Assembly: GCF_003255815.1 (NCBI RefSeq) | Contig: NC_037682.1 | Location: 2,272,167 to 2,336,166 of the forward strand | DNA: 64,000 nucleotides | From: Theropithecus gelada | Lineage: Eukaryota > Chordata > Mammalia > Primates > Cercopithecidae | Direction of reading: 5' to 3' | Shown: positions 21,732-32,400 of the stretch, in pieces | Numbering within the stretch: position 1 is the stretch's first letter | Layout of the letters: every line of letters begins with the position of its first letter | Notes under the pieces: model-generated | Database searches by the model: none | Told to the model about the DNA's origin: nothing | Seen by the model: only the letters and a program-made list of their open reading frames with translations | Position numbers and translations under genes: made by a program

Positions 21732-22096
21732 AGACACCACTCTCCTGGGGGTGACGGACATCTCTTCTGTTCACTGATTCCCGGAGGAAGATTTTGCCTG
21801 GGAGCAGGCAGACACTTGGGGCTATTTGCTTTCTAATGGGGTATTTGCATGTGTATAGGACAGACCAGGAGCTGCGGAGGTTCTGCTTCCAGGCTCATCT
21901 GCTAAGAGTGGTCTTGCCAGTAAAGCAACTGCGGGGCACAGCAGCACAGGGGACCTAGTTTTGAGGACGACTGGGGTCGTATCTGGTCTGTGCTGGCCAC
22001 GGCAATGGTGAGTGCCTGGGTGCTATGATCTACACACAGGGTGACACCAACATGAAAGTGGCCAGAGCCCCGACCAAGTTGCCCAGAGCACTTGGG
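21732..22096. other. unique non-coding DNA
   Basis: Sequence between the solo LTR and the 29/30-bp minisatellite. No gene or further repeat was recognised. Confidence 0.5.
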
Positions 22097-23042
22097 TGGG
22101 GATGTGGGCACAGCACTGTCACCTGGAGGCAGATGTGGGCACAGTGATGTCACTTGGACAGGGATGTGGGTATAGTGTATCACGTGGATGGAATGCGGGC
22201 ATGGTGGTATCACATGGACAGGTATGTAACCACATTGATGTCACCAAGACAGGACGTGGGCACAGTGCTGTTGTCCAGATGAAGATGTGGGCACGGTGCT
22301 GTCATCTAGATAGAGACATGAGCACAGTGTGTCACCTGGATAGGGACATGGCACAGCGTTGTCACCCAGATAGGGACATGGATACATCATGTCACCTGGG
22401 TGGGACATGGGTAGAGTGCGTCACCTGGGTGGGACATGGGTAGAGTGCATCACCTGGGTGGGACATGAGTACAGCCTGTCACCTGGACAGGGACGTGGGT
22501 ACAGCGTGTCACCTGGGTGGGACGTGGGTACAGCATGTCACCTGGATAGGGACGTGGGTAGAGCCTGTCACCTGGGTGGGACATGGGTACAGCAGCCTGT
22601 AACCTAGACAGGGACGTGGGCACGGCGTGTCACCTGGGTGGGACGTGGGTACAGTGTGTCACCTGGGTGGGACGTGGGTACAGCCTGTCACCTGGATAGG
22701 GATGTGGGTACAGCATGTCACCTGGGTGGGATGTGGGTACAGCCTGTCACCTAGACAGGGACGTGGGCACAGCGTGTCACCTGGGTGGGACGTGGGTACA
22801 ACCTGTCACCTAGACAGGGACGTGGGCACAGCATGTCACCTGGGTGGGACATGGGTACAGCATGTCACCTGGGTGGGACGTGGGCACAGCCTGTCACCTA
22901 GACAGGGACGTGGGCATAGCGTGTCACCTGGGTGGGACATGGGTACAGCCTGTCACCTAGACAGGGACGTGGGCACAGCATGTCACCTGGACGGGATGTG
23001 GGTACAGCGTGTCACTTGGGTGGGACATGGCACAGCGTGTCA
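22097..23042. repeat. 29/30-bp minisatellite, about 31 copies
   Basis: Units follow the pattern GTCACCTGGGTGGGAC(A/G)TGGG followed by (T/C)ACAGC(A/C/G)T. A 29-bp type with GGTGGGAC and a 30-bp type with GA(T/C)AGGGAC alternate. The first six or so units are diverged and slightly longer, and the units after 22,380 are homogeneous. Changes cluster at the CpG/TpG position in GACGTGGG. The ORF of about 140 codons inside it is a by-product. There are no unique spacers, so it is not a CRISPR array. Confidence 0.95.
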
Positions 23043-23134
23043 TTAGATAGAGGGGCTTTCTCTTCTCTCTCCCCTGTGGCTGGGACCTACCCAGATGTAA
23101 GTAATGGGATAGCCCACTTGGGCTTTGAACCAGT

Positions 23135-23530
23135 TCCCTGAGGCTGCCATAAGGAAGTCCTAGAAGCTGGGCTGATTGGAACAATCATATGGAATGTGTC
23201 TCTCCCTGTTTCGATGCTAGAAGGCCAGAGTCAGGGGTGGTTGAGGCTGGCTCCTTCTTGGAGCTCTAAGGGAGGCTCCTAGTGTTCCCTGGCTCCCAGA
23301 TCTGTCACCCCAGCCATGCCCATCTTCCAGGACGCTCCCACCCTGCGCCTTCACGCAGCACTGCTCTCTCGTGCCACTCTTCTAACAAACACCATGATGT
23401 TTGATTCAGGGCCTGCCCTACTGCAGTCTGACCTGACCGACTGTGTCTATAATGACCCTATTTCCAAATGAGCTTGTGCTCTGAGACGCTGGCAGTCAGG
23501 GCTTCAACTTGTCTTCTCTGGAGAGGCACC
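23135..23530 (-). mobile_element. old LTR fragment (MaLR/MLT-like), minus strand
   Basis: The stretch begins with CTGAGGCTGCCATAAGGAA, a degenerate form of the CTGCCATAACAAA found at the end of reversed MaLR-type LTRs. It ends with CCTATTTCCAAATGAGCTTG and GGCTTCAACTTG, matching the reversed 5' part. The middle is very diverged. Family naming is from memory of the consensus. Confidence 0.5.
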
Positions 23531-23799
23531 AAACAGACTCCATGAGGAACTGAGGCGGCCGGAGCAGTGAGATGGAAGGAGGCTGGGCCCTGACCCTGGG
23601 AGCTGGCGACCTTCACTCTCATGACTCTGGCAGAGAAAAGCCAGCTGCGGGCCCATTCAGGACCGTCCTGGGGTTTCCTGGCTGTGGCAGCTGTACCTCC
23701 CTCTCACCTGTGCCCACCACTCCAGAACCAGTGTGTGGGCTCACACTGGTGGCGGAGTCCTGACCGTGGGGTAGCCAAGGGGGAAGCACCAAGATGGGG

Positions 23800-24115
23800 T
23801 CCCGAGAGGAGACACAGGACCGTTCTCCTGATGTGAGTAGGGGTGAGCACAGTCCCACAGGACTGTGTCCTTATAGGAAGAGGAGAGGAGGACACAGACA
23901 CACACGGAGGGATGACCCCGCGAGGACACGCAGAGAAGGCAGCGTCTATAAGCCAAGGAGAGAGGCCTCGGAGGACCCAGCCCTGCAGCAGCCTTGATCT
24001 TGGACCCCAACCTCCAGGACTGGGAGAGGATGTACCTCCCTCAGTTAAGCCTCCCGGTCCGTGGTGCTTTGTAGAGGCAGCCCTGGCAGACTTATCCGGC
24101 TGCAGCATGACCAGT
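23800..24115 (+). mobile_element. old LTR fragment (MaLR/MLT-like), plus strand
   Basis: Contains TGTCCTTATAGGAAGAGGA, GAGGACACGCAGAGAAGG, AAGCCAAGGAGAGAGGCCTC, CCTTGATCTTGGAC and AGGCAGCCCTGGCAGACTTA in the order of the 3' half of such LTRs. The element is 5'-truncated. Divergence suggests an insertion older than the Alu elements. Confidence 0.65.
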
Positions 24116-24329
24116 GGGTGGAAACGGCCACCATGTTTGCATCTGCCGGGGGTGCTGGCTGGGTGCTGCTACTGCACACGCCTGGTGTCACCGTCCCGGG
24201 CTCAGCCTTCTGGCCCCGGGCCCCAAGCCTGCAGCTCCTCTGAGTCCTGGGCCACGGGTGTCTGCGGCCCCCTGGTGCGTGGTGCTTGCTCCTCCAGATG
24301 TCCCCTGTGTTTTCGGACTGGAGGGGTTT

Positions 24330-24775
24330 GATTCCTGGGGCTGCAGTGAAAAAGTGATCACAGACTGGGTGGTTTTAACCATAGGAATGACTCTCACAGC
24401 TCTGGAGCCCCGAGGTTCACCACCCAGGGGAGGGCAGGGCCGCCCTCTTTCGCAAGGCCCTAGGGTGGCCCCTGCTGGCCCCTTCTGTCTTCTGGGGGCT
24501 CCAGGCGTCCTGCGGCGTGCGGCTGCATTGCTCCAGTCTCTGCCTCTGTCTTCACGTGGCCTCCTCCACTGTGCGTCTGTGTCTCTGTGTGCAAATTTCC
24601 CTCTTGTTATAAGGACAACACTCATTGAATTGATGCCTCCCCCACCTCAATTCAGCGCGACTTTGTCTTTATTTAGTGGCAGCCACAAAAGCCCTTGTCC
24701 ACAGAAGGCCCCACTCACAGGTCCTGGGTGGACATGAATTTCCGGGGAACTCAATGCAGCACAAAGCGGTAAGAC
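24330..24775 (-). mobile_element. old LTR fragment (MaLR/MLT-like), minus strand
   Basis: Reversed order of the same family: CTGCAGTGAAAAAGTGATCA, CAGACTGGGTGGTTT, CTCACAGCTCTGGAG, CTTCACGTGGCCTCC, TTATAAGGACAACA and GGACATGAATTTCCGGGG. It is nearly full length and faces the fragment at 23,800-24,115. Confidence 0.65.
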
Positions 24776-25269
24776 ACAGATGTGGGCTCCGGACTGTCCA
24801 CATGGGTTCACGTGTGACCTCGCGACGTCCAGGTGGCCCTTGTCCCCTCCCACTTCCTGCCCATCTTCTTTCCTGACCACCTGTCCTGCTGGCTTCAGGC
24901 CCAGCCCCGGAGCCAAGCAGTAGCGTCTCACAGACAACCTGGAGCTCCATCTCGGCAGAAGGTCCCATCCCTTCCAGCAAAGCCCCTGTCCTTTGGCCGT
25001 GAGGAGGCTCTGCTTCTCTGATTCCATCCTGACAGAGCCACTTCTTCTCAGGGATCACAAAATGGAGCAACATAAGGTGTTCAACCCAAGAAGGAATGGA
25101 GCGAAATGTGGCGAGGCTGACGGTTTGACACGTGACTGTCTATTTCCCTTCCCCCGAGGTCGGTGCACTGACCCAGCCACAGCCTCCCCTGCAGCACCCG
25201 TGCACGCCGCTTACAGGGACGCCATACAGTCTCGTCCACGCTCCGTGCTCCTTTTGCAAGGAAGCTTCA
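24776..25269. other. unique non-coding DNA between old LTR fragments
   Basis: No gene or recognisable repeat was seen in this stretch. Confidence 0.4.
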
Positions 25270-25700
25270 CCCCTGCTCATGCCAGGAGGATGGATCTATT
25301 TCCCCTCCCCTGAAATCTGGGTGCTTTTTGACCAATAAAATGCAGTGGGGTGTTGCTCTGGGACTTCAAAGCTGACCGTTAAAAAGTCTTAGGGGTGCTT
25401 TTTGTGCATAAAAAGCCATGTACGACTCTCACTGTCAGGAGACTGCCATACTGTGAGGAAGCCCAAGCTAGCCGTGTGGAAAGAGTTCCCAGAAAGGGCA
25501 CCAGAGTGCCAGATTCGGAAGGCAAGGCTACTTGGACTAACCGACTGAGCCCAGCTTCTGGCAGACAGCAGCCGCATGGCGGAGCCCGGCCGGTCACCCA
25601 CGGGCAGAAGATATACCCAGCTAAGAGAAGCCCAAGACCCTCCATTTCTCTGAGCCTCACTCTTCTGCACCAGGGAGTTCCCCTGGGAATCGGCCACGAA
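25270..25700 (+). mobile_element. old LTR fragment (MLT1-like), plus strand
   Basis: GACCAATAAAATGCAGTGG, the downstream CATACTGTGAGGAAGCCCAA and CTAGCCGTGTGGA match the order of words in common MLT1 consensus sequences. The copy is diverged and its 3' end is not clear. A CCAAT motif and AATAAA at about 25,335 belong to it. Confidence 0.5.
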
Positions 25701-25837
25701 ATAGCAGGGAAGCCGGCGTTCACGCAACTCCTCACCTGCCGGCTGAGGGAAAGGAGACAGAGTGGGCCTCACCTCCAGGGGAGGTAGAAGAGAGACCATC
25801 CTGCAAGCCTTCCCCTGGGGAAATCCAGGTGTGGCGT

Positions 25838-25892
25838 GTTAGTGAGGCCGGTCCTGGCTGTCACCCACATTGAGGACATTGTGCATGATGTG
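25838..25892. repeat. local duplication, copy 1
   Basis: GGCCGGTCCTGGCTGTCACC followed by CACATTGAGGA recurs at 26,179 onward with nearly perfect identity over about 50 bp, 332-333 bp away in direct orientation. Confidence 0.85.
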
Positions 25893-26169
25893 GGCTGGGC
25901 CTGCTGTGGGGTTTTCCATCTGGCCTGAGCTCCTGGTGTGGTGTGCAGCCTGGCGAGCTCTTAGCTGCTCAGAGTTCAGAGTTAGAAAGGGGCAGGATGA
26001 GGCAGCCTGCCGTGGTGGACCCCAAAATACACACATGGGAGGCTCTGGAGGTCCCTGCAGGGCAGCTCTGGCTCATCCTGTGCCCGCTGACACCCGGCCT
26101 GTGCCTGCCTGTGCCCCTGGACCTCTGGGTGTGTCTGAGGGCCTAGGCCTGTCTTTGGAGGTCTGGAGT

Positions 26170-26222
26170 TTTAATGGGGCCGGTCCTGGCTGTCACCCAC
26201 ATTGAGGATGTCATGCATGGTG
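26170..26222. repeat. local duplication, copy 2
   Basis: Direct copy of 25,838-25,892. Both are followed by a CATG(A/G)TG-like word (GCATGATG and GCATGGTG). Confidence 0.85.
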
Positions 26223-27289
26223 TTGGTGACTTGCCCTCTTGGCAGCACACAGCTGGCTCCTGGCCTCTCTGCTGTCGACCTCGCTGCCCTCTCCCCAGCC
26301 TCTGCTGACCCCACAACCCTCCTCCCCACCCGGTCCCTGCCAGCCTCCCCAACATCTCAGCCTGGTGCCCCAGCTGCCGGCCATCCAGGGCCTGTGGCCC
26401 CAGCTATTCCTTTTGGGGTGAGGACTGTCACCATCGGCCACGAGCCCTGCATTCTCACTCAAGGACCCCGTTGGTTTGTGGGGTGTCTGTTGGGCTGGAC
26501 ACAGTTGGTGCCTCCAAGCTGGGGACGCAGGGTCCCTGGGCCTCTGCCCCTTCCAGCCTTGTTTTCTGCCTGCTGGTCTTCTCCAGGGTCTCTCTCCCCT
26601 CTCTCGTTCTCCGTGCTAACAGTTCTTAGAGACTCTCTTCCAGGGACTTCTCCTCCTCCTGACTCTGAAGTCCTCGTGTCTCCCCACTTTCCTGCCCCTG
26701 CTTCCTTAGGCTCACGCTGACACCAGCAAGGTGGCCCCAGGACACCCTCTCCAGGGCTCCCTTCTTGTCTCTCCCAAAACACTCACAGTCCCCCAAAGCC
26801 AGACCCTCCCCTGTCAAAGACAAGCCATGCCGTCTTCAAGTCCTCTGCCTCCCACTCGTGGACAGGCCCCAGCCAGGCTGCTCCGGGCCATCTTCTTCCC
26901 CGGGACCCCCATCCTCCACCCACAGGAGCTGCCACTGTCCTGAATCTCAGCACGCCAACGCCAGTGGGATCTGAGCCAGGAAGGCTGGAGAAGTCCCTCG
27001 GTAGGAAAGGTGACTGGCCCTCCTCTTCCTCGCCAGGCTCCTCAGGGTGGTGAGTAGAGGGGTGTGGACAGAGGGGACAAATGGCCTAGACTTTGTCTGG
27101 GGTTGACAGCTCCCAGAGAACAGGCACCACGTGGGAGGGGTGTACACGTCGGAGTGGTTTCGTGAAGGCCAGTGCGGGGGCCTGGGCAGGACATGCCCCA
27201 CGGAGAAGAGCCCCTTGCTCCCTGCTTGGCGAGGAAGGGCTATCTGACCAGGTGGGGTTTTAAGCCCCTGGCCATGGGTCTGGTTTATA
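26223..27289. other. unique GC-rich non-coding DNA
   Basis: Pyrimidine-rich around 26,560-26,700. No exon or repeat was recognised. Confidence 0.5.
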
Positions 27290-27345
27290 GAGGCAGCTTA
27301 AGGTATATTTGTTGGATGAATAAAAGCCTCAGTGGATGAGCAAGT
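27290..27345 (+). mobile_element. MIR/L2-type 3' end
   Basis: TATATTTGTTGGATGAATAAA is the usual 3' tail word of L2 and MIR elements. Only the tail is recognisable. Confidence 0.5.
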
Positions 27346-27968
27346 GGACTGACTAAGGCTTAGAGAAAGGACGACGTGGCCTGGGCCTCTCAAGGCACAG
27401 AGGACGCCTTCCTGGTCCAGATTCAAGAGGGAGCGAGGGCCTCCTTCCTCCCTCCACGCCAATCGTTCCTGGCCCCTTCCAGAATCATCTGGAAGCTAAT
27501 CCTTTAGAAAACAAATATTTCAGACATCTCAACAACACAGGCCTTCCAAGTGGGAGCCTGAGCAGATGGGCTGGGGCCTGGAAACTCTCCCACACCCCCA
27601 GACGCTGGAGCCCACCAAACCGCCCCGGCGATGTCCGCGGGGGACTCAGACCTCGGCCAGGAAAGTGTCAGAGCCGCCGGCCACCTGCCTGGGCCCCCGC
27701 TCCTGGGCCCTGTCCATTCCCCTTGGCAGCTTGAGCCATGGACAGGACATTCCTGAAGGCTGAGGCTGCACATTGGGGGGTTTGGGGCTGGAAAGGCCGG
27801 GGCAAGGTCCACAGTCACCCGCGGCTGGGCCGTGCGGCTGCCTTTCCTGCCTCCCTCCCTCCCCAGGCGCACCTTCCTGCATGGGGCTGGCCGGGAAATG
27901 GGGCATTTGTCTCTGTGGCCCTTCCTGCTGTCTGTGCCGGGGTGCCCATCTGCTCTTTACCACTGGTT
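27346..27968. other. unique non-coding DNA with one A/T-rich island
   Basis: Positions 27,480-27,540 are A/T-rich (AAACAAATATTTCAGACA) within GC-rich DNA and may be a short conserved element. No gene was seen. Confidence 0.4.
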
Positions 27969-28160
27969 CCCTTTCTGCCCAGTGTCCACTGCACACGGCT
28001 CAGGCTCCCTTTGTGCCCAGTGTCCACTGCACACGGCCCAGGCTCCCTTTCTACCCAGTGTCCACTGCACACGGCTCAGGCTCCCTTTGTGCCCAGTGTC
28101 CACTGCACACGGCTCAGGCTCCCTTTGTGCCCAGTGTCCACTGCACACGGCCCAGGCTGG
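27969..28160. repeat. 5-copy 38-bp minisatellite
   Basis: The word CCCAGTGTCCACTGCACACG starts at 27,978, 28,016, 28,054, 28,092 and 28,130, exactly 38 bp apart. Copies differ at a few sites, for example CCCTTTGTG versus CCCTTTCTA. The high identity of the last copies points to recent expansion. Confidence 0.97.
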
Positions 28161-29394
28161 CCACCGAGGCTGCCCTCGGAGTCCCAGGGACTGCGTCAAC
28201 ATGGCCCCCTGTGGTGGGGCTGCCTCCTGCTCACCAGGCTCTGGGGATCAGCTGCACTTGGCACCTGACTGCGCCCAGTGGAGCCCTTTCTCCCACCCAG
28301 CCCAGAAGCTCCCTGAGCACAGAGACTCTGTCTTCTCTGGACCTCTTCTGTCCCCAGCAGCAGAGCCGGGCCCTGTCCCAGAACTCAGAGCCCATAGGGG
28401 CACACGGCGATGGGCAGAGAGCGTTCATGAGCCCCAAGTCGGGCCAGCCCCACCTGGAAGGGCCATCATCACGGAGACAGTAGCAGGGCTGGCAGAGAGA
28501 CGAGGACAAGGGCTTGGAGGTGGGAGGTGGGTGCTGCCGCCGGGCCAGTGAGGGCCAGCGAGGACCGCTCTCTGTGCACACGTCCTCCGGCCCTGTGCAC
28601 AGAGCCCAGCCCACTCACTGGGAGCAGAAGTGATAGCATTGTTCTCAGGTCTGGTCCGTAACAGTCTCCAGAAGGATCCTCTACGTTCTCTTCCCTCTAC
28701 CCCCAGCAGCTTCAGGAGTGCAGAGCCACAAGGCTGCGGGAGCCTGGGTCCCCAGTTGCCTGGAGGAGACCCTACCCACACCATTCTTGGACCACCACCA
28801 TCTTGGGGCAAGTACAGTGAGGGAGGGCCACACGGGGGGCAGGAGGGAAGGGGGGCAGCTCTCTACACAGGAGTGCCCGTCCTGTCCTGACACACACACT
28901 GCCTTGGGGACAAATCAGTTCCTCGTTCCCAACCCTAGTGTCTTTGTCCATAAATGGGGGTAGGGGCAGAGCCACATCTAAGTGCTTTCCAATCTGCGTG
29001 CTGCAGGCACCCACAGTGTGCATTGGGGCATATTCAGATCAAGCACACAGAGGACAGATTAAACTCAGGGAGACTTCCCTCCGTGCAGATGGGGTGTGGT
29101 GGGTGCAGACTGGCAGAGGGAGGTTGGCTGTGGGGAGGACCCTGAGGGCGGAAGGTCCCAGCCTTTGTGGCCCTGCTGGTCTGGGGAGGAACTCGTTCAC
29201 AGCTCGTTCACAGGCAGAGGCCACGTCCCCACCTTGGACCATGGCCCTTGACCCGGGCAGGCCGGCAGGACCCTCCCGCTGAGGGGATGCGAGAGGGGGT
29301 GAAGGAAGGGGTTGAGGCGGCCCTGGGGAGGGGGCTCACGGTGTGTGGAGCCAGCGGTCTCCGTCTGGACGAACGTGCAGGCCCTGTCCTTTCC
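28161..29394. other. unique non-coding DNA
   Basis: GC-rich and without repeat or exon evidence. A mildly A/T-rich stretch lies at 28,920-29,070. Confidence 0.5.
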
Positions 29395-29530
29395 CTCACC
29401 CCTCAGGGTACATATTTCCAGAAAGAAATCACTTCCAATTCCAAGGGCTCCATGGAGGCGGATTTTTCCATCTGGGCTTTTCTGATGAGCTTTCTTGGAG
29501 GAAACTCCTGCGTTAACTCACTTCCCTCCT
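29395..29530. promoter_or_regulatory. candidate conserved non-coding element
   Basis: A/T-rich island with GAAATCACTTCCAATTCCAA, GGATTTTTCCA (NF-kB/NFAT-like) and GCGTTAACTC. Composition contrasts with both flanks. Function is inferred only. Confidence 0.25.
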
Positions 29531-30174
29531 CTGTGCCTCATGCGGGGACAATTAGGGGAGGCAGGGAGACCTGAAGTCGGAGCCGGCCGCTGGGAGCCCG
29601 TCCATCCGCGTGCGCTCGGAAACCTGGAGGCAGCTCCCCAGTTCCTGTCTCTTCCCCAGGCGGGTCCCCACCTGGCCTGTGGCGTGACTGTGAGTCAGGG
29701 GTCTGGATCCCCCAAGGCCCACAGGATCCGGGTGGATGGGCCACGTCTCTGCACGTGCAGCCTCTCCTGGGTCCCCTCTCACATCCGGCTCTGGCCGGGC
29801 CGTTTCCCACGCCGTGGCTTCCAACTGCTCAGCCCGACCGCATCTGCACTGTCCCTGGCCGAGGGAAGGCCGCCTCTGCCTTCCCAGCCAGGACCCTGGG
29901 CCCCCTGTGCATTTCTGGACCTCGCTCTTGGGGGCCACCCCTCGCCCTCACCCACATCCTCCCTCCGAGTCCTCGTGGCCCAGTACACTTGGGCTCTGGG
30001 CTGCTGTTTCCAGGACCCATGGGACAGGTGACCTGGCTGCCCAAAGCCACGCTCCCCAGGCCCTTCTCCCCTCCTGCCCTCCTTCCCAGCAGCCTGCAGA
30101 CATCTGTGTTCCCGTCGCCTGTGCCCGCCTGGCCTTCTCCTGGCCCCCATGTTCTGGGAACACAGACAGCTAAG
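29531..30174. other. unique GC-rich non-coding DNA
   Basis: No support for a gene. All open frames are GC-rich and lack splice context. Confidence 0.5.
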
Positions 30175-30500
30175 GCCTGCATCGTGTCTCTGCCCAGTCT
30201 ACGCACCGAAGTCCTGACCCCCACAACCTCAGAATCAGTCTGTCTGGAGGTAGGTCTTTAAGGAGGTACCAAGTTAAGATGGAATCGTTAGGATGACCCT
30301 GAGCCCATCCGACTGTTGTTTTTGTAAGCGGAGATCAGAACACAGACGCTGACAGGGCAACAGCCACGTGAGGACACAGGGAGATGGCGGCATCTGCAAG
30401 CCCAGGAAAGAGGCCTCAGGAGGAACCGGCCCACGGCACCTTGACCTCAGACTCTCTCTCACGCTGTGGTACTTTGTGACAGCAGCCCAAGAAGGCTGAA
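30175..30500 (+). mobile_element. old LTR fragment (MaLR/MLT-like), plus strand
   Basis: GAAGTCCTGACCCCCACAAC, CTCAGAATC, GGTCTTTAAGGAGGTACC, AAGTTAAGATGGAATC, GTGAGGACACAGGGAGATGG, CTTGACCTCAGACT and GTGGTACTTTGTGACAGCAG occur in canonical LTR order. This is the most complete plus-strand member of the family in the window. Confidence 0.7.
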
Positions 30501-31356
30501 ATCGTCACCTCCCGCTCCGTTTCCCACCACCTCTGGCCTGCCTGCCCTGTTTCCTCCCGCCTCCCACCCCTCCTGGTCAGCTAGTTGAAAATGCCCGTCT
30601 TCCCAGGACTGGCCTCTCCGTGGGCACCCCTGACCTCCAAAGGGGGTCCCACTGAACCTCGCTTTGGGGGTAATTAAGATTGCCCCTCGGCCTCTCAGGC
30701 CCCTCCCTGCTCTTGGGTGCAGGATGCCCTGAGGACCCTTCACCAGGTCGCCTGCTGTGGCTCTAGCTGGGCGTGAGCAGGTGCTGTCTCCAGAGCCTGA
30801 GGTCCTCAGAGGGGCCAGGCCCTCTGCCGTGGGAACAAAGACCCTAAGGCCCGGGAGGGGAGCAGCACATAGGGGACAGGCTGGGGAAGCGGGCGTGAGC
30901 AGCTGGGCATGAGCCCTGCCCGCTTTGTCCCCTGGGGAGCCTGGCCTGGGGAGCATTAGCTCGGCCAGAGTCTCCCTGATGGGACTGGAAGCCCAGCCCT
31001 GCCTGGGAAGGCGACTGTGGTCCACTGACTCCAGCTGTGCAGCCCCGCAGAAGGCGCCCCAGCATCCGCCCTGCCCAACACAGGCGCGGCTCTGGGGTCC
31101 CGCGTGGGCAGGGGATCTGGCATGGACCCATCCTCTCAAGGGCCTCTAGCATGGTGGGTGGCGGGCTGGGGAGAGGGCTGCTGCCCTTCTTCTGGTCCTC
31201 CCAGCCCTACCAGGGTGGCCTGGAAGGTGGGCAGTGCCCCCTGGCCTGAGGGCCCATGGGAGCCGGCCCTCTTTAGAAGGGCCCCCTCCATCCCCACCCG
31301 TCAGCATCCACGGCCCTAGTACCAGGGAAGGAGGCCCAGGCCATGGAACTCCTGGA
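30501..31356. other. unique GC-rich non-coding DNA
   Basis: No repeat or exon recognised. Confidence 0.5.
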
Positions 31357-31520
31357 CCAACCAACCCAGCCAGTTCTGGAGCCACCTGGAGCACCCAAAG
31401 AGTACGTCCCTCTGTTCCCAGGAGCCCCACTTCAGGGCCGTTCACTGGGCTGACTCCCTGGCCTGCAAGCCCCCAGGTTGCTCACTCAGCCCAAACCCCC
31501 ACCCATGCCACTGACCGCCC
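31357..31520. repeat. 164-bp dispersed duplication, copy 1
   Basis: Aligns without a large gap to 44,150-44,313 in the same orientation. Shared words include CTGGAGCCACCTGGA, CAGGAGCCCCACTT, GGGCTGACTCCCTGGCC and CCCAGGTTGCTCACT. Flanks on both sides differ. It may be an unnamed old repeat or a segmental copy. Confidence 0.85.
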
Positions 31521-31669
31521 CTGCTCTCCGTTACCGAAAGCCCTCAGCTCACTATGCTCTCTGGGACACGGGGCCTCCTCCCCACAAGGACAGCTGGGTC
31601 CCAAGGGCGACCCTGGCCTCTCCATCCTGCCCCCCTGGCCACCCACCCCCTCGCCCTGTTTCTCTGTCC

Positions 31670-32400
31670 TGCAGGACTTCCTCTGGCTTTATTGTTTTAA
31701 GTTGGTGGTTGGGCCAACAGCCAGCTTCAATTACACTGCTCGCCTCCTCCTCCTCCTCCTCCTCCTCCTCTGGCCCCTCCTCCACCTCTTCCAGCCCTTT
31801 TCTGCCCTAGGCCCAGGGGTGGGCCTTGGGCTAGAACTGACTGTGGTGCCCAGGCAAAACGGCCCTAGGAAAATGATAACAGAAAATAATAAAGATTATT
31901 TATCTCTCTCTCCGTCTCCTTCTCCTCCCCCACCTTCCCCTCCCATCATAAAACAAGGAATTTATTTTTCGCGTCGCGCTCTGGGTCGCAGGCAACCACT
32001 CTGGTTTTCCCGCTGTGCTGAGCAGGCTGGCGGAGTTCTTGGGTTTATTTTGGGGGTGGGAGGTGGGGAGTTGGGGGGGCAGTGCAGCGTGTTTGTTTTC
32101 CGATGCCTTTGCAAAAAAAGGGGAGGGGAGAGAGGGCCTTCGTGGAGGCTGCAGCTTCGGGAAGCCACAGTGGGGCCCTCTCGCTCTCCCTCTCTGCAGA
32201 GAGCCAGGAAGAAGGATCAGAGGAGAGAGAGGGGCCGGGGATGGGGCCAGGGACAGAGCTGCTTCCCCTTCGGTTCCCTTTTCCCTTTTGGGGCTGAGGT
32301 TAAACAGAGGGCAGCCGGGGCCCGCGACCTTTGCCCTCTGACATCTTTGAACTCAAAAGTCTTTGATGTTTTAACATGCCTCCCCAAACCGCAGCCAGGG
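31670..32400. promoter_or_regulatory. large candidate conserved non-coding element
   Basis: About 730 bp with many A/T-rich factor-like words in GC-rich surroundings: TGATAACAG and AATAATAAAGATTATT near 31,875-31,900, CATAAAACAAGGAATTTATT near 31,947, TCGCAGGCAACC (RFX-like half sites) near 31,987, GTTTATTTTGG near 32,042, and ACATCTTTGAACTCAAAAG with TTTGATG (TCF/LEF-like) near 32,341-32,368. It includes a (CTC)n tract at 31,743-31,771. The 419-codon frame across it is not protein-like. Enhancer function is inferred. Confidence 0.4.
31743..31771. repeat. (CTC)n microsatellite
   Basis: Nine consecutive CTC/TCC triplets on the plus strand, within the A/T-rich island of 31,670-32,400. Confidence 0.95.

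Noticed and set aside
22097..23042. CRISPR-like array of 29-30-bp repeats
   Set aside because: There are no unique spacers between units, and the genome is a primate. It is a head-to-tail minisatellite.
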